From: Bacillota bacterium
GTDB taxonomy: Bacteria > Bacillota > TC1
Direction: 5' to 3'
NCBI GenBank assembly: GCA_028683955.1
Contig: JAQUGR010000009.1
Coordinates: 1 to 52,928 of the forward strand
DNA length: 52,928 bases
In this document: one piece after another, positions 1 to 9,491 of the stretch
Layout: each line of letters begins with the position of its first letter
How positions within the stretch are numbered: position 1 is the stretch's first letter
Position numbers and translations under genes: made by a program
Notes under the pieces: generated by a model
Databases searched by the model: none
What the model was told of the DNA's origin: nothing
Seen by the model: only the letters and a program-made list of their open reading frames with translations

Positions 1-326
1 AAAGAGGCCAAGTATTAGCTAAGCCAGGATCAATTAAACCACACACAAAGTTTGAAGGAGAAGTATACATCTTGTCTAAAGAAGAGGGTGGAAGACATAC
101 ACCATTTTTCAATGGATACAGACCACAATTTTACTTCAGAACAACAGACGTAACAGGAATGGCCAACTTAGAAGACGGAGTGGAAATGGTAATGCCAGGA
201 GACAATGTTAAATTGTCAGTAGAGCTTATCACCCCAATCGCAATCGAAGAAGGCCTCCGATTTGCTATTAGAGAAGGCGGAAGAACAGTAGGAGCTGGAG
301 TTGTTAGTAAAGTTATTCTTGATTAA
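1..326 (+). CDS. tuf: Elongation factor Tu, C-terminal fragment
   Basis: Open from the window edge in frame 3 (first whole codon at position 3), giving about 107 residues that match the end of EF-Tu. Visible are GSIKPHTKF, the GGRHTPFF segment, [14 protein letters not shown] and the terminal GAGVVSKVI, which cover most of beta-barrel domain III, the part that contacts aminoacyl-tRNA and EF-Ts. The GTPase domain lies outside the window. EF-Tu delivers aminoacyl-tRNA to the ribosome as a GTP complex. Its place directly before rpsJ is the usual str-to-S10 junction. The gene is cut by the window edge, not truncated biologically. Confidence 0.97.
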   Translation, partial: RGQVLAKPGSIKPHTKFEGEVYILSKEEGGRHTPFFNGYRPQFYFRTTDVTGMANLEDGVEMVMPGDNVKLSVELITPIAIEEGLRFAIREGGRTVGAGVVSKVILD

Positions 327-370
327 TTGAGACTGTTAATGTATAATTAAAATGTTATATTATGGGCAAA

Positions 371-393
371 GTCAGTGGTGAAAAACCACTGAC
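371..393 (+). promoter_or_regulatory. Hairpin in the tuf-rpsJ gap (attenuator or weak terminator)
   Basis: Perfect 9-bp inverted repeat: arms GTCAGTGGT (371-379) and ACCACTGAC (385-393) around a 5-nt loop. No uninterrupted T run follows (only a short GTTTTA 12 nt later), so it is a poor intrinsic terminator. It sits in a 168-nt gap before the S10 operon, where leader attenuation or a tuf terminator would be expected. An AT-rich stretch at about 334-361 (TATATT at 356-361) could hold a promoter, but no good -35 box is present. The structure is seen; its function is inferred. Confidence 0.4.
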
Positions 394-494
394 ATTGTCA
401 CGTTTTATAAAGGCGATGAAGTAGAAGGTTGCTTTTAGGAGATTTCTGCGGAGCTATGCTTGTATAAAATACAAACGAAAGGAAGGAAAAGAAA

Positions 495-803
495 TTGGCA
501 CAAGGAAAAATTAGAATTCGCTTGAAAGCTTATGATCACAGATTATTGGATCTATCAGCAAAAAAAATTGTTGAAACAGCTAAAAGCACAGGAGCGGTAG
601 TTTCCGGACCAATCCCACTTCCAACTGAAAAAAACATTTATACTGTCTTGAGATCAACACATGTTCATAAGGATTCAAGAGAGCAGTTTGAGATGAGAAC
701 GCACAAGCGTCTTATCGACATTCTCTCAACAAACCCTAAGACTGTGGATGCATTAATGCATATTGATTTACCTGCTGGTGTAGATGTTGAAATCAAATTA
801 TAG
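495..803 (+). CDS. rpsJ: 30S ribosomal protein S10
   Basis: 102 residues, the usual S10 length. The N terminus [14 protein letters not shown] and the internal GPIPLPT and [13 protein letters not shown] segments are diagnostic. S10 sits in the 30S head and also serves in transcription antitermination as NusE. The start is TTG at 495, preceded by AAGGAAGG about 8 nt upstream; no ATG is available near it. It is the first gene of the S10 cluster, separated from tuf by a 168-nt leader with a hairpin. Confidence 0.97.
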   Translation: MAQGKIRIRLKAYDHRLLDLSAKKIVETAKSTGAVVSGPIPLPTEKNIYTVLRSTHVHKDSREQFEMRTHKRLIDILSTNPKTVDALMHIDLPAGVDVEIKL

Positions 804-835
804 GAAGAAAGATTGGAAAGGAGATGAATTGTCAA

Positions 836-1477
836 ATGACTAAAGCGATTTTAGGTAAAAAACTTGGTATGACAAGCATCTTCCAAAATGGAAAAATGAT
901 TCCAGTTACAGTAATTCAGGCTGGTCCTTGTTATGTAACTCAAATCAAGTCCAAGGAAAATGATGGTTATGAAGGAGTTCAAGTTGGATTCCTACCAAGA
1001 AAAAAACAAAGAACAAACAAACCTTTAATGGGACATTTTGCAAAAGCAAGTATTGAAAGCCCATTAAAAATTTTAAAAGAAATACCTGTTGCAGTTCAAG
1101 AAAATCAAGAACTAGCATTAGGTATGGAAATTAAAACTGATATTTTTGAAAAAGGTGAAATTATTGATGTTACTGGAACAAGCAAGGGAAAAGGTTTTGC
1201 TGGTTCTATTAAGAGACATGGTTTCAGCTGTGGTCCTATGGGACACGGTTCACACTTCCATAGAGCTAATGGCTCAAATGGTACTATTGACCCAGGTCAT
1301 GTTTTCAAGGGCAAAAAAATGCCTGGTAGAATGGGTGGCAATAAAGTGACTGTTCAAAATTTAGAAATAGCTGATGTGATTATTGATATGAATATCATAT
1401 TAGTAAAAGGTGCGATTCCAGGTTCGAAAAAAAGTATCGTAACTGTTAAATCTGCAATAAAAAAGCAAGGGAGGTAG
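836..1477 (+). CDS. rplC: 50S ribosomal protein L3
   Basis: About 213 residues beginning [13 protein letters not shown], the normal L3 N terminus, with the conserved [10 protein letters not shown] and [12 protein letters not shown] loops that reach towards the peptidyl transferase centre. An in-frame ATG at 824 touches the AAAGGAG ribosome binding site (817-823) with no spacer, so it is unlikely to be used. ATG 836 gives 12 nt of spacing and matches the family start. L3 is an early 50S assembly protein. Confidence 0.96.
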   Translation: MTKAILGKKLGMTSIFQNGKMIPVTVIQAGPCYVTQIKSKENDGYEGVQVGFLPRKKQRTNKPLMGHFAKASIESPLKILKEIPVAVQENQELALGMEIKTDIFEKGEIIDVTGTSKGKGFAGSIKRHGFSCGPMGHGSHFHRANGSNGTIDPGHVFKGKKMPGRMGGNKVTVQNLEIADVIIDMNIILVKGAIPGSKKSIVTVKSAIKKQGR

Positions 1478-1482
1478 AGTAA

Positions 1483-2112
1483 ATGGCAAAGATAGACGTA
1501 CAAAATATTCAAGGTCAAGTTGTTGACTCAGTCGAATTAAACGACTTAGTTTATGCAATTGAACCAAGTAAAACTTCTGTTCATTCTGTTGTTGTTATGC
1601 AATTAGCTAACAAGCGCCAAGGAACTCATTCTACCCTAACTCGTGCAGAGGTATCAGGTGGAGGAAGAAAACCTTGGAGACAAAAAGGAACAGGAAGAGC
1701 TAGAGTCGGAAGTACTAGGAATCCTGTTTGGAGAAGTGGTGGTGTAGCTTTTGGTCCAAAACCAAGAGATTACAGTTACACAATGCCTAAAAAAATAAGA
1801 AGGTTGGCATTAAAGTCAGTGTTAAGCGATAAATTTGCTAATAAAGATTTAATTCTTTTAGATAATTTAACTTTAGATACACCAAAGACAAAGGACATGA
1901 AAAATATCCTTAGTGCTTTAAAAGTTTCTAAAACTGCCTTAATCGTAACTTTGAATAAGGAAGATAATGTAGTCATGTCAGCAAACAATCTACCTGGAGT
2001 ATCAATTACTTTCACTGGTAGTGTAAATGTATATGACTTGATGAGACATAAGACTTTGGTTATGACCAAAGATGCTGCCTTGAAATTAGAGGAGGTGCTT
2101 CTTAATGCGTAA
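1483..2112 (+). CDS. rplD: 50S ribosomal protein L4
   Basis: 209 residues. The extended loop region has the typical [21 protein letters not shown] segment that lines the peptide exit tunnel, followed by FGPKPRDY. L4 is an early 50S assembly protein and, in some bacteria, the autoregulator of the S10 operon. An AGGGAGG box precedes the ATG. The last codons overlap rplW by 8 nt, suggesting translational coupling. Confidence 0.97.
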   Translation: MAKIDVQNIQGQVVDSVELNDLVYAIEPSKTSVHSVVVMQLANKRQGTHSTLTRAEVSGGGRKPWRQKGTGRARVGSTRNPVWRSGGVAFGPKPRDYSYTMPKKIRRLALKSVLSDKFANKDLILLDNLTLDTPKTKDMKNILSALKVSKTALIVTLNKEDNVVMSANNLPGVSITFTGSVNVYDLMRHKTLVMTKDAALKLEEVLLNA

Positions 2113-2389
2113 CCCTGCAGATATAATTGACAGACCAGTAATTTCAGAGAAAAGTATGGATTTAGCAGCTAATGGAAAATACGTTTTCTATGTTAACAAA
2201 AAAGCCACTAAGATTGAAATAAAGTATGCAATCGAAGAACACTTTAATGTTAAGGTTGATAAAGTTCACACAATGATGGTTACAGGAAAAGTTAAAAAAC
2301 AAGGTAAAACAGAAGGCAAAAGACCAGATCGTAAAAAAGCTATAGTTTCTTTAAGATCAGGGACTATTCAAATATTTGAAGGTATATAA
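2105..2389 (+). CDS. rplW: 50S ribosomal protein L23
   Basis: 94 residues with the L23 pattern: [12 protein letters not shown] at the start, [20 protein letters not shown], then the basic [10 protein letters not shown] tail. L23 lies at the exit of the peptide tunnel and docks trigger factor and the signal recognition particle. The ATG lies inside the end of rplD and uses GGAGG within the rplD coding sequence. Confidence 0.96.
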   Translation: MRNPADIIDRPVISEKSMDLAANGKYVFYVNKKATKIEIKYAIEEHFNVKVDKVHTMMVTGKVKKQGKTEGKRPDRKKAIVSLRSGTIQIFEGI

Positions 2390-2410
2390 CCAGAATAAGG
2401 AGGTATTAAG

Positions 2411-3244
2411 ATGGCATTAAAATCTTTTAAACCAACTTCCCCTGGTTTAAGACAAATGACGGTTTCCACTTTTGAGGAAATCACTACTAATAAACCTGAA
2501 AAGGCTTTAACTAGTACTTTAAACAAGAAATCAGGTAGAAATAACCAGGGAAGAATTACTGTTAGACATCGCGGTGGCGGTGCTAAAAGATTATACAGAT
2601 TAATTGATTTCAAAAGAAACAAGGATCATATTCCAGCTAAAGTAGCTACAATTGAGTACGATCCAAACCGTTCAGCTAATATTGCTTTATTGCATTATGT
2701 TGATGGTGAAAAAAGATATATTATTGCTCCACAAGGATTACAAGTTGGTAATATGATAGAATCTGGAGTTGGTGTAGACATCAGTCCAGGAAATGCATTA
2801 CCTTTATCAAGTATTCCTGTTGGTACAATAATTCACAATATTGAGATGAAACCTGGTAAAGGTGCTCAAATTGTAAGAAGTGCTGGTGGACATGCTCAGC
2901 TAATGGCAAAAGAAGGCCGTTATGCACAAGTGAGAATGCCTTCTGGTGAAGTAAGAATGATTTTAATAGATTGTCGTGCAACTATAGGCACTATCGGTAA
3001 CGGCGATCATAGTAACATTACTATTGGTAAAGCTGGAAGAAAAAGACATATGGGATTCAGACCAACTGTCAGAGGGGTTGTTATGAACCCTAATGATCAC
3101 CCTCATGGTGGTGGTGAAGGTCGTTCTCCAATTGGTAGAAAACATCCAGTTACACCTTGGGGTAAACCAGCTCTTGGACACAGAACTAGAAAGAAAAATA
3201 AACCTTCTGACAAGTTCATCGTTCGTAGACGCTATGGTAAATAA
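2411..3244 (+). CDS. rplB: 50S ribosomal protein L2
   Basis: 277 residues, standard length. The [20 protein letters not shown] segment, the [14 protein letters not shown] segment and the C-terminal [19 protein letters not shown] loop are visible. The last carries the conserved histidine region near the peptidyl transferase centre. L2 is needed for subunit association and peptide bond formation. The start follows AAGGAGGT at 2398-2405. Confidence 0.98.
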   Translation: MALKSFKPTSPGLRQMTVSTFEEITTNKPEKALTSTLNKKSGRNNQGRITVRHRGGGAKRLYRLIDFKRNKDHIPAKVATIEYDPNRSANIALLHYVDGEKRYIIAPQGLQVGNMIESGVGVDISPGNALPLSSIPVGTIIHNIEMKPGKGAQIVRSAGGHAQLMAKEGRYAQVRMPSGEVRMILIDCRATIGTIGNGDHSNITIGKAGRKRHMGFRPTVRGVVMNPNDHPHGGGEGRSPIGRKHPVTPWGKPALGHRTRKKNKPSDKFIVRRRYGK

Positions 3245-3262
3245 TGAAGGGAGGTAAAAATT

Positions 3263-3532
3263 GTGGGAAGATCAATAAAAAAGGGACCTTATTGCGAACC
3301 TAAACTTTTAAGAAAAGTTGAAGAAATGAACAAGAATGATGAAAAAAGAGTAATCAAAACTTGGTCTAGAAGATCTACAATTTTCCCTGAAATGGTAGAG
3401 CATACATTTAATGTACATAATGGAAAAAAACATATTCCTGTTTATGTATCTGAAGATATGGTTGGACATAAGTTAGGGGAGTTTTCTCCAACAAGAACTT
3501 ATAAAGGTCATGCTGGAAGTAAATCCAAATAA
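3263..3532 (+). CDS. rpsS: 30S ribosomal protein S19
   Basis: 89 residues: [10 protein letters not shown] at the N terminus, then [22 protein letters not shown] and the C-terminal [15 protein letters not shown]19 forms a complex with S13 in the 30S head. It starts at GTG 3263 after GGGAGGT. The conventional ATG start is absent, and the family N terminus supports the GTG. Confidence 0.96.
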   Translation: MGRSIKKGPYCEPKLLRKVEEMNKNDEKRVIKTWSRRSTIFPEMVEHTFNVHNGKKHIPVYVSEDMVGHKLGEFSPTRTYKGHAGSKSK

Positions 3533-3553
3533 GAGGAAGGAGGAATAATTAAA

Positions 3554-3922
3554 ATGGCGATTAAATACGCAGAAGAAAACAAAGAAGTAGCAAAAGCTGT
3601 TATGAAATATATCCGTATATCTCCTCTTAAGGTAAGAAGTGTTGCAAATGAAGTTAGAGGTAAAGGCGTCAGAGAAGCTATGGGGATTTTAAAATTCACA
3701 CCTAGAAAAGCTGCCGGATTTTTACTACAAACTCTAAATTCAGCAATGAGTAATGCTGAAGCCAATAACAACTTAAATAAAGATGCTCTATATATTTCAG
3801 AAATCTATATTGACGAGGGACCAACTCTTAAGAGATTTAGACCTAGAGCAAGAGGAAGCGCAGATAGAATTTTAAAAAGAACAAGCCATATTACAGTGGT
3901 AGTTAAAACGAAGGAGGTATAA
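3554..3922 (+). CDS. rplV: 50S ribosomal protein L22
   Basis: 122 residues, somewhat longer than many L22 proteins because of an N-terminal extension ([14 protein letters not shown]) before the family core [20 protein letters not shown]. The C-terminal part has [20 protein letters not shown], the conserved end of the tunnel beta-hairpin. L22 lines the exit tunnel near the macrolide site. GGAGG precedes the ATG; the stop is 2 nt before rpsC. Confidence 0.96.
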   Translation: MAIKYAEENKEVAKAVMKYIRISPLKVRSVANEVRGKGVREAMGILKFTPRKAAGFLLQTLNSAMSNAEANNNLNKDALYISEIYIDEGPTLKRFRPRARGSADRILKRTSHITVVVKTKEV

Positions 3923-3924
3923 CT

Positions 3925-4587
3925 GTGGGTCAAAAAGTACATCCAAAGTCCATACGTTTAGGTATAACTCAGGATTGGACTGCAAAATGGTTCGGTAACA
4001 GTAAGGATTATCAAAACTTCTTCCTAGAAGATGTTAAGATAAGAGAGTTTGTTAAGAAAAAATTGTACCATGCAGGTATTTCCAATATTAATATTGAACG
4101 TGTTGGTAACAGAATAACAATAATAATTCACACAGGTAAACCAGGTATTGTAATTGGTCGTGGTGGTTCTGAAATAGACAACTTAAGAGTTGCATTAAAA
4201 GGGATTACTAAGAATCAAATTAATATAAAAGTTATCGAAGTGAAAAAACCTGAAATAGAAGCACAATTAGTAGCAGAAAATATTGCTTTACAACTTGAAA
4301 AAAGAGTATCTTTTAGAAAAGCTGTTAAACAATCTGTTCAAAAAGCTATGAAATTCGGTGCTGGTGGAATTAAAGTTGCAGTATCTGGTCGTTTAGGCGG
4401 AGCTGAGATTGCAAGAACTGAATGGTATAGCGAAGGTAAAGTGCCACTACATACATTACGTGCTAATGTTGTATATGCTACTGCTGAAGCTGATACTACT
4501 TATGGTAAAATCGGTGTTAAAACATGGGTTTACCTTGGTGAAATTCTTCCAACAAGAAAAAAACAAGTTAGCAAGGAGGATGAGTAG
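3925..4587 (+). CDS. rpsC: 30S ribosomal protein S3
   Basis: 220 residues. The N terminus [17 protein letters not shown], the KH-domain segment [14 protein letters not shown] and the C-terminal [26 protein letters not shown] identify S3, which helps form the mRNA entry channel and has helicase activity. It starts at GTG 3925 after AAGGAGG that lies in the end of rplV. Confidence 0.97.
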   Translation: MGQKVHPKSIRLGITQDWTAKWFGNSKDYQNFFLEDVKIREFVKKKLYHAGISNINIERVGNRITIIIHTGKPGIVIGRGGSEIDNLRVALKGITKNQINIKVIEVKKPEIEAQLVAENIALQLEKRVSFRKAVKQSVQKAMKFGAGGIKVAVSGRLGGAEIARTEWYSEGKVPLHTLRANVVYATAEADTTYGKIGVKTWVYLGEILPTRKKQVSKEDE

Positions 4588-4590
4588 ATT

Positions 4591-5031
4591 ATGTTAATGC
4601 CGAAAAGAGTTAAATTCAGAAGACCTCATCGTCCAAGAAAAATGGAAGGTAAGTCAAAAGGCGGAACTAGTGTTACTTACGGTGACTATGGTTTACAAGC
4701 TATTACTCCTGCCTGGGTTACATCAAGACAAATTGAAGCAGCCCGTATTGCTATGACAAGATACATTAAAAGAGGCGGAAAAGTTTGGATTAAAATATTT
4801 CCAGACAGACCAATAACTCAAAAACCAGCTGAAACTCGTATGGGTAAAGGTAAAGGTTCACCTGAGTATTGGATAGCAGTTGTTAAACCTGGACGCGTTC
4901 TTTTTGAAATGAACGGTGTAACTGAAGCTATAGCAAGAGAAGCAATGAGACTTGCAGCTCACAAGTTACCATTAAGAACAAAGTTCGTTTTAAGAACAAA
5001 AGAAGTTGGTGGTGAAGCGAATGAAAAATAA
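4591..5031 (+). CDS. rplP: 50S ribosomal protein L16
   Basis: 146 residues starting [11 protein letters not shown], the normal L16 N terminus in Bacillota. ATG 4591 lies 11 nt after AAGGAGG; the alternative ATG at 4597 is too far away. The [15 protein letters not shown] and [16 protein letters not shown] segments are family hallmarks. L16 organises the tRNA sites of the 50S subunit. The last 11 nt overlap rpmC. Confidence 0.97.
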   Translation: MLMPKRVKFRRPHRPRKMEGKSKGGTSVTYGDYGLQAITPAWVTSRQIEAARIAMTRYIKRGGKVWIKIFPDRPITQKPAETRMGKGKGSPEYWIAVVKPGRVLFEMNGVTEAIAREAMRLAAHKLPLRTKFVLRTKEVGGEANEK

Positions 5032-5212
5032 GGATATGCGTAAGATTTCAAATGATGAACTTGTATCTACGATAAATAATCTTAAAAAGGAGCTGTTGAA
5101 TCTAAGATTCCAAGCAGCAACAGCGCAATTAACTAATCCAATGCGCATTAGTGAGGTTAAAAAAGAAATTGCAAGAGCAAAAACGATTTTAACTGAAAAC
5201 CAAAATCAGTAG
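5021..5212 (+). CDS. rpmC: 50S ribosomal protein L29
   Basis: 63 residues from ATG 5021 ([10 protein letters not shown]), the family start. An upstream in-frame TTG at 5006 would add residues not seen in L29. The [19 protein letters not shown] signature is clear. L29 is a two-helix protein near the tunnel exit. Its start overlaps the end of rplP by 11 nt and has only a weak ribosome binding site, so coupling to rplP is likely. Confidence 0.94.
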   Translation: MKNKDMRKISNDELVSTINNLKKELLNLRFQAATAQLTNPMRISEVKKEIARAKTILTENQNQ

Positions 5213-5227
5213 AAGGAGGAAATACTC

Positions 5228-5491
5228 TTGGAAAGAAATACAAACCGAAAAACAAGAACTGGTATAGTTGTCAGCGATAAAATGGATAAAACTGTTGTCG
5301 TTAAAATTGAAACATTTAAGAAACACCCAATCTATCACAAACGTTATAGAGTTTCAAAAAATTTCAAAGCACATGACGAATTAAATGAATGTTTAGTAGG
5401 AGATAAAATTAAAATAATGGAAACACGTCCTCTTTCAAAAGACAAACGTTTTCGAGTGATCGAAATACTTGAAAAAGGTAAAAGAGTTTAG
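5228..5491 (+). CDS. rpsQ: 30S ribosomal protein S17
   Basis: 87 residues: [29 protein letters not shown] followed by [20 protein letters not shown], the S17 OB-fold pattern. S17 binds 16S rRNA early in 30S assembly. The start is TTG 5228 after AAGGAGGA, about 8 nt away. Confidence 0.96.
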   Translation: MERNTNRKTRTGIVVSDKMDKTVVVKIETFKKHPIYHKRYRVSKNFKAHDELNECLVGDKIKIMETRPLSKDKRFRVIEILEKGKRV

Positions 5492-5511
5492 TGTTATAAG
5501 GAGGGTATAAA

Positions 5512-5880
5512 ATGATCCAACAAGAAACAAGATTAAAAGTTGGTGATAATACAGGAGCGAAAGAGCTATTGTGCATTCGTGTTCTTGGAGGTTCTAAAAG
5601 AAGAAGCGCGTCTATTGGTGATGTAATTGTTTGTTCAGTCAAACAAGCAACACCAGGAGGAGTTGTTAAAAAAGGTGATGTAGTAAAAGCTGTTGTCGTT
5701 AGAACTGTTTACCAGATACAAAGAGCCGATGGTTCATTTATCAAGTTTAACGAAAATGCTGCTGTACTTATCAAAGACGACGGTACTCCAAAAGGCACAC
5801 GTATCTTTGGGCCTGTAGCCAGAGAACTTAGGGAAAAGAATTACATGAAAATTGTTTCTTTAGCCCCAGAAGTTCTTTAA
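5512..5880 (+). CDS. rplN: 50S ribosomal protein L14
   Basis: 122 residues, exactly the usual length. It begins [18 protein letters not shown] and ends with [24 protein letters not shown], both diagnostic. L14 contributes to intersubunit bridges and is the binding site of the silencing factor RsfS. AAGGAGG precedes the ATG. Confidence 0.98.
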   Translation: MIQQETRLKVGDNTGAKELLCIRVLGGSKRRSASIGDVIVCSVKQATPGGVVKKGDVVKAVVVRTVYQIQRADGSFIKFNENAAVLIKDDGTPKGTRIFGPVARELREKNYMKIVSLAPEVL

Positions 5881-5896
5881 TAGTGGAGGTGAAATA

Positions 5897-6217
5897 ATGG
5901 CATCGAATTTACATGTTAAAAAAGGAGATAAGGTAGAAATAATCTCTGGTAAAGATAAAAAGAAAACTGGTAAAGTATTGGTTGCTTACCCAAAAACTGG
6001 TAAAGTTCTAGTTGAAGGTGTTAATTTAATCAAAAAACATACTAAAGGCACACAAAAGAATCCACAAGGTGGAATCATTGAAAAAGAAGCAGCCTTTGAT
6101 GCTTCTAATGTTCTTCTATATTGCCCAGCTTGCAAAAGGGGCGTTCGTTACGGACAAAAAATAGACGGAGACAAAAAAACTCGTGTTTGCAAAAAATGCG
6201 GTAAAGAATTAGAGTAG
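5897..6217 (+). CDS. rplX: 50S ribosomal protein L24 (zinc-ribbon form)
   Basis: 106 residues with the N-terminal KOW motif ([20 protein letters not shown]) typical of L24. The C-terminal region has two CxxC pairs, CPAC (76-79) and CKKC (98-101), so this is the zinc-binding variant. L24 starts 50S assembly by binding the 5' part of 23S rRNA. A GGAGGTG box precedes the ATG. Confidence 0.96.
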   Translation: MASNLHVKKGDKVEIISGKDKKKTGKVLVAYPKTGKVLVEGVNLIKKHTKGTQKNPQGGIIEKEAAFDASNVLLYCPACKRGVRYGQKIDGDKKTRVCKKCGKELE

Positions 6218-6233
6218 GAAGGAGGACCCAATT

Positions 6234-6776
6234 TTGGCTAGATTAAAAGATTTGTACAAAAAAGATATAGTACCTGCTATGATGGAACAATTTAGTTACA
6301 AGAATGTTAACATGGTTCCAAAAATGAACAAAATTGTTATTAACGTAGGTGTGGGAGAAGCAGTACAAAATTCAAAAGCAATAGAAAGTGTTGTTAGTGA
6401 AATAACTCAAATTTCAGGACAAAAACCTATAGTTACAAAAGCTAAAAAATCAATTGCAACCTTTAAATTAAGAGAAGGAATGCCTATTGGTGTTAAAGTA
6501 ACTTTGAGAGGTGTAAGAATGTATGAGTTCATGGATCGTTTTATAAACGCTTCCTTGCCAAGGGTTCGTGATTTTAAAGGGGTTTCATTAAACGGTTTTG
6601 ACGGTAGAGGAAACTACACTGTTGGAATTAAAGAACAATTGATTTTCCCTGAAATAGAATACGATAAAGTTGATAAGATGAGAGGTATGAATATTACCTT
6701 CATTACAACTGCTAAAACAGATGAAGAAGCAAAAGAGTTGCTCGTAAAATTCGGCACTCCTTTCGCTAAACAATAA
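6234..6776 (+). CDS. rplE: 50S ribosomal protein L5
   Basis: 180 residues: [54 protein letters not shown] and the C-terminal [22 protein letters not shown]5 binds 5S rRNA in the central protuberance. It starts at TTG 6234, 8 nt after GGAGGA. Confidence 0.97.
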   Translation: MARLKDLYKKDIVPAMMEQFSYKNVNMVPKMNKIVINVGVGEAVQNSKAIESVVSEITQISGQKPIVTKAKKSIATFKLREGMPIGVKVTLRGVRMYEFMDRFINASLPRVRDFKGVSLNGFDGRGNYTVGIKEQLIFPEIEYDKVDKMRGMNITFITTAKTDEEAKELLVKFGTPFAKQ

Positions 6777-6786
6777 GGAGGATATA

Positions 6787-6972
6787 ATGGCTAAAACATC
6801 GTTAAAAGTAAGTCAAAAGAGAACTCCTAAATTTCAAGTAAGAGCATACAATCGTTGCAAAATTTGTGGCAGACCACATGCTTATATGAGAAAATTTGGC
6901 ATTTGCAGAATATGTTTCAGAAAACATGCAAGCCAAGGAGAATTACCAGGAATCAGAAAAGCTAGCTGGTAA
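6787..6972 (+). CDS. rpsN: 30S ribosomal protein S14, zinc type
   Basis: 61 residues, the short type Z S14. Two zinc-ligand pairs are present, CKIC (24-27) and CRIC (40-43), with the family core [19 protein letters not shown]14 is a late-assembling protein of the 30S head. AAGGAGG lies just upstream, overlapping the rplE stop. Confidence 0.97.
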   Translation: MAKTSLKVSQKRTPKFQVRAYNRCKICGRPHAYMRKFGICRICFRKHASQGELPGIRKASW

Positions 6973-6999
6973 GCTTAAACTTTGAAAGGAGGTTTTTAA

Positions 7000-7401
7000 A
7001 TGGTAATGACAGATCCTATAGCGGATTTATTAACAAGAGTGCGTAATGCAAATACTGCGATGAAAAAATCAGTGGATATCCCTGCATCAAACATCAAAGT
7101 TTCATTAACACAAATTTTAAAAGATGAAGGTTTCATAAAAGATTTTGAAGTAATCAAAGAACCTGAAACTGTTAAGAAAAATATTCGCATATATTTAAAA
7201 TATGATCAAAAAACAAGAGTAATTACTGGTCTTAAGAGAATTAGTAAACCAAGCCTTAGAGTTTATGTAGGCAAGGAAGATATACCTAAAGTTCTTGGAG
7301 GTTTGGGAGTAGCAGTACTTTCTACTTCTAAAGGGATCATGACTGATAAAAAAGCAAGAAGAGATGGCATGGGCGGAGAAGTTCTCTGTTATGTCTGGTA
7401 A
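7000..7401 (+). CDS. rpsH: 30S ribosomal protein S8
   Basis: 133 residues. It starts [18 protein letters not shown], the common S8 beginning in Bacillota. ATG 7000 is 7 nt from AAAGGAGG, whereas the ATG at 7006 is too distant. The C-terminal [22 protein letters not shown] is conserved. S8 binds the central domain of 16S rRNA and represses the spc operon in E. coli. Confidence 0.97.
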   Translation: MVMTDPIADLLTRVRNANTAMKKSVDIPASNIKVSLTQILKDEGFIKDFEVIKEPETVKKNIRIYLKYDQKTRVITGLKRISKPSLRVYVGKEDIPKVLGGLGVAVLSTSKGIMTDKKARRDGMGGEVLCYVW

Positions 7402-7419
7402 CCATAAGGAGGAAAAGAT

Positions 7420-7959
7420 ATGTCAAGAATAGGAAATGCTCCAGTGGTAATACCAGAAGGTGTTGAAGTCAAAGTTGACGGAGCTTTTGTTTCAGTTAAA
7501 GGACCACATGGACAATTAGAATATACTTTCAACAGCAATATGAAGATTTCATTGGAAGATGGAATATTGAAAGTTGAAAGACCTAATAACAATAAAGATA
7601 ATAAAGCTTTACATGGCTTAACAAGAGCATTAATTGCTAACATGGTAACCGGTGTAGGCACAAAATTCATAAAAGAATTAGAGATGATTGGTGTAGGTTA
7701 TAAATCTAGCATAGCTGACGGAAAGTTAGTTATTAATGCAGGTTATTCCCACCCAGTTTTAATGGACATACCGGATAATTTAACAGTTGAGGTGCCAAAA
7801 CCAACAATGATTAAAGTTTCAGGTATTGATAAGCAAGTTGTCGGAGCTTTCGCTGCAAACGTACGTAAAGTAAGACCACCAGAGCCATACAAAGGCAAAG
7901 GTATTAAATACGTGACTGAGCAGGTTAAGAGAAAAGTCGGTAAAACTGGCTCCAAATAG
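7420..7959 (+). CDS. rplF: 50S ribosomal protein L6
   Basis: 179 residues. It begins [17 protein letters not shown], with the internal VKGPHGQLE, the [21 protein letters not shown] junction of the two L6 repeats, and the C-terminal [14 protein letters not shown]6 sits near the factor-binding site of the 50S subunit. AAGGAGG precedes the ATG. Confidence 0.97.
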   Translation: MSRIGNAPVVIPEGVEVKVDGAFVSVKGPHGQLEYTFNSNMKISLEDGILKVERPNNNKDNKALHGLTRALIANMVTGVGTKFIKELEMIGVGYKSSIADGKLVINAGYSHPVLMDIPDNLTVEVPKPTMIKVSGIDKQVVGAFAANVRKVRPPEPYKGKGIKYVTEQVKRKVGKTGSK

Positions 7960-7979
7960 ATAAGAAAGGAGTAAGAGTT

Positions 7980-8333
7980 TTGATTAAAAATATTAATAGA
8001 AAAGAAATTCGTTCAAAGAAACATAGAAGAATAAGAAATAAAATCAGTGGAACAGCTGAATATCCAAGACTTTGTGTTTTTAGAAGCTTAAGAAATATCC
8101 ATGCTCAAATCATCGACGATGTTGCAGGAAATACTTTAGTTGCAGCTACTTCTTTAGAAATTAAAGATAGTACTTCAAATAAAGAAACAGCTACAAAAGT
8201 TGGAAAATTAATTGCAGAAAAAGCAATTGAAGCAGGAATTAAGTCAGTTGTATTTGACAGAAGTGGTTATATTTACCACGGAAGAGTACAAGCCTTGGCT
8301 GATGGAGCAAGAGAAGGCGGATTAGAATTTTAA
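7980..8333 (+). CDS. rplR: 50S ribosomal protein L18
   Basis: 117 residues: [30 protein letters not shown], then [28 protein letters not shown] at the end, both typical. L18 binds 5S rRNA together with L5. The start codon is TTG 7980, 8 nt after AAAGGAG. Confidence 0.96.
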   Translation: MIKNINRKEIRSKKHRRIRNKISGTAEYPRLCVFRSLRNIHAQIIDDVAGNTLVAATSLEIKDSTSNKETATKVGKLIAEKAIEAGIKSVVFDRSGYIYHGRVQALADGAREGGLEF

Positions 8334-8350
8334 CCAAAGGAGGGAAAAAC

Positions 8351-8848
8351 GTGCACGCTGAAGATAAAAAACAAGAATTTACTGAAAAAGTAGTAAATAT
8401 AAATAGAGTTGCTAAAGTGGTAAAAGGTGGACGTCGCTTTAGTTTTAGTGCTTTAGTTGTTATCGGCGACGGCGAAGGTAGAGTTGGTGTAGGCCATGGG
8501 AAAGCTCAAGAAGTTCCTACAGCAATAAAAAAAGCCGTTGAAGATGCAAAAAAGAACATCATCCATGTGCCAATTGTTAACACAACAATTCCTCATGAAA
8601 TTGTAGGTAAGTTTGGTGCTGGTAAAGTATGGATGAAACCTGCATCAGGTGGTACTGGAGTAATCGCAGGAGGACCTGCCCGTTCAGTTTTAGAACTAGC
8701 AGGTATTAAAAACATTCTAACTAAATCACAAGGTTCTTCAAATAAAAACAACATGGTTTATGCAACTATTGCCGGACTCGCTTCATTGAAGAGAGCAAGC
8801 GATGTAGCAAGACTACGTGGTAAAACAATTGAAGAATTATGGAAATAG
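8351..8848 (+). CDS. rpsE: 30S ribosomal protein S5
   Basis: 165 residues. It contains [28 protein letters not shown] and [20 protein letters not shown], the double-stranded RNA-binding domain, and the C-terminal [20 protein letters not shown]5 takes part in decoding accuracy and forms part of the mRNA entry channel. It starts at GTG 8351 after AAAGGAGGG. Confidence 0.97.
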   Translation: MHAEDKKQEFTEKVVNINRVAKVVKGGRRFSFSALVVIGDGEGRVGVGHGKAQEVPTAIKKAVEDAKKNIIHVPIVNTTIPHEIVGKFGAGKVWMKPASGGTGVIAGGPARSVLELAGIKNILTKSQGSSNKNNMVYATIAGLASLKRASDVARLRGKTIEELWK

Positions 8849-8859
8849 GAGGTCGAGAC

Positions 8860-9048
8860 ATGAAAGAAGTAAAAATAACTTTAGTTAAAAGTGTTATCGG
8901 CCAAACCCAAAGACAAAAAGATACAGTAAAAGCTTTAGGGTTAGGAAAAATAAGTAGCACAGTTGTGCAAAAGATGACACCAGATATTGAAGGCAAAATC
9001 AAAAAGGTAGCCCATTTGGTGAAAACTGAAGAAATACAGGAGGTTTAG
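8860..9048 (+). CDS. rpmD: 50S ribosomal protein L30
   Basis: 62 residues from ATG 8860: [28 protein letters not shown], the L30 pattern. The frame stays open back to 8839, but AGGAGG at 8847-8852 lies 7 nt before ATG 8860, which fixes the start. That binding site straddles the rpsE stop codon. Confidence 0.95.
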   Translation: MKEVKITLVKSVIGQTQRQKDTVKALGLGKISSTVVQKMTPDIEGKIKKVAHLVKTEEIQEV

Positions 9049-9049
9049 C

Positions 9050-9490
9050 ATGCAACTTCATGAATTAAGCCCTGGAGTAGGAGCTAAAAAAGTTTCCAAA
9101 AGAGTCGGTAGAGGTATCGGTTCAGGAACTGGAGGCCGTTCAGGCAGTGGACAAGATGGTCAAAAGTCAAGATCTGGATATAGCCGTAGATTCGGCTTTG
9201 AAGGTGGACAAATGCCTTTGATTAGAAGAGTTCCTAAAAGAGGATTCACAAACATATTCGCGAAAAATTATGCGATAGTAAACGTTGGAGCATTAAATAC
9301 TTTTGAAAACGGTTCAGTTGTAACAACTGAAGATATTCTTAGTAAAAGATTAGTAAACAAAAGTTTAAGTGGAATAAAAATTCTAGGCAACGGAGAACTT
9401 ACAAAAGCCTTAACTGTACAATGTGCTATAGTAAGTGCGTCAGCTAAAGCTAAAATTGAAGCTGCCGGAGGAAAAGTAGAGGTAATCTAA
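9050..9490 (+). CDS. rplO: 50S ribosomal protein L15
   Basis: 146 residues. The glycine-rich N terminus ([35 protein letters not shown] split around the SGSGQDGQ motif) and [18 protein letters not shown] are diagnostic. L15 is a late 50S assembly protein. It starts 1 nt after the rpmD stop and uses CAGGAGG inside rpmD. Confidence 0.97.
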   Translation: MQLHELSPGVGAKKVSKRVGRGIGSGTGGRSGSGQDGQKSRSGYSRRFGFEGGQMPLIRRVPKRGFTNIFAKNYAIVNVGALNTFENGSVVTTEDILSKRLVNKSLSGIKILGNGELTKALTVQCAIVSASAKAKIEAAGGKVEVI

Positions 9491-9491
9491 T

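Noticed and set aside
1146-1349. Second forward ORF inside rplC
   Set aside because: Alternate frame of L3 with a composition unlike a real protein and no ribosome binding site.
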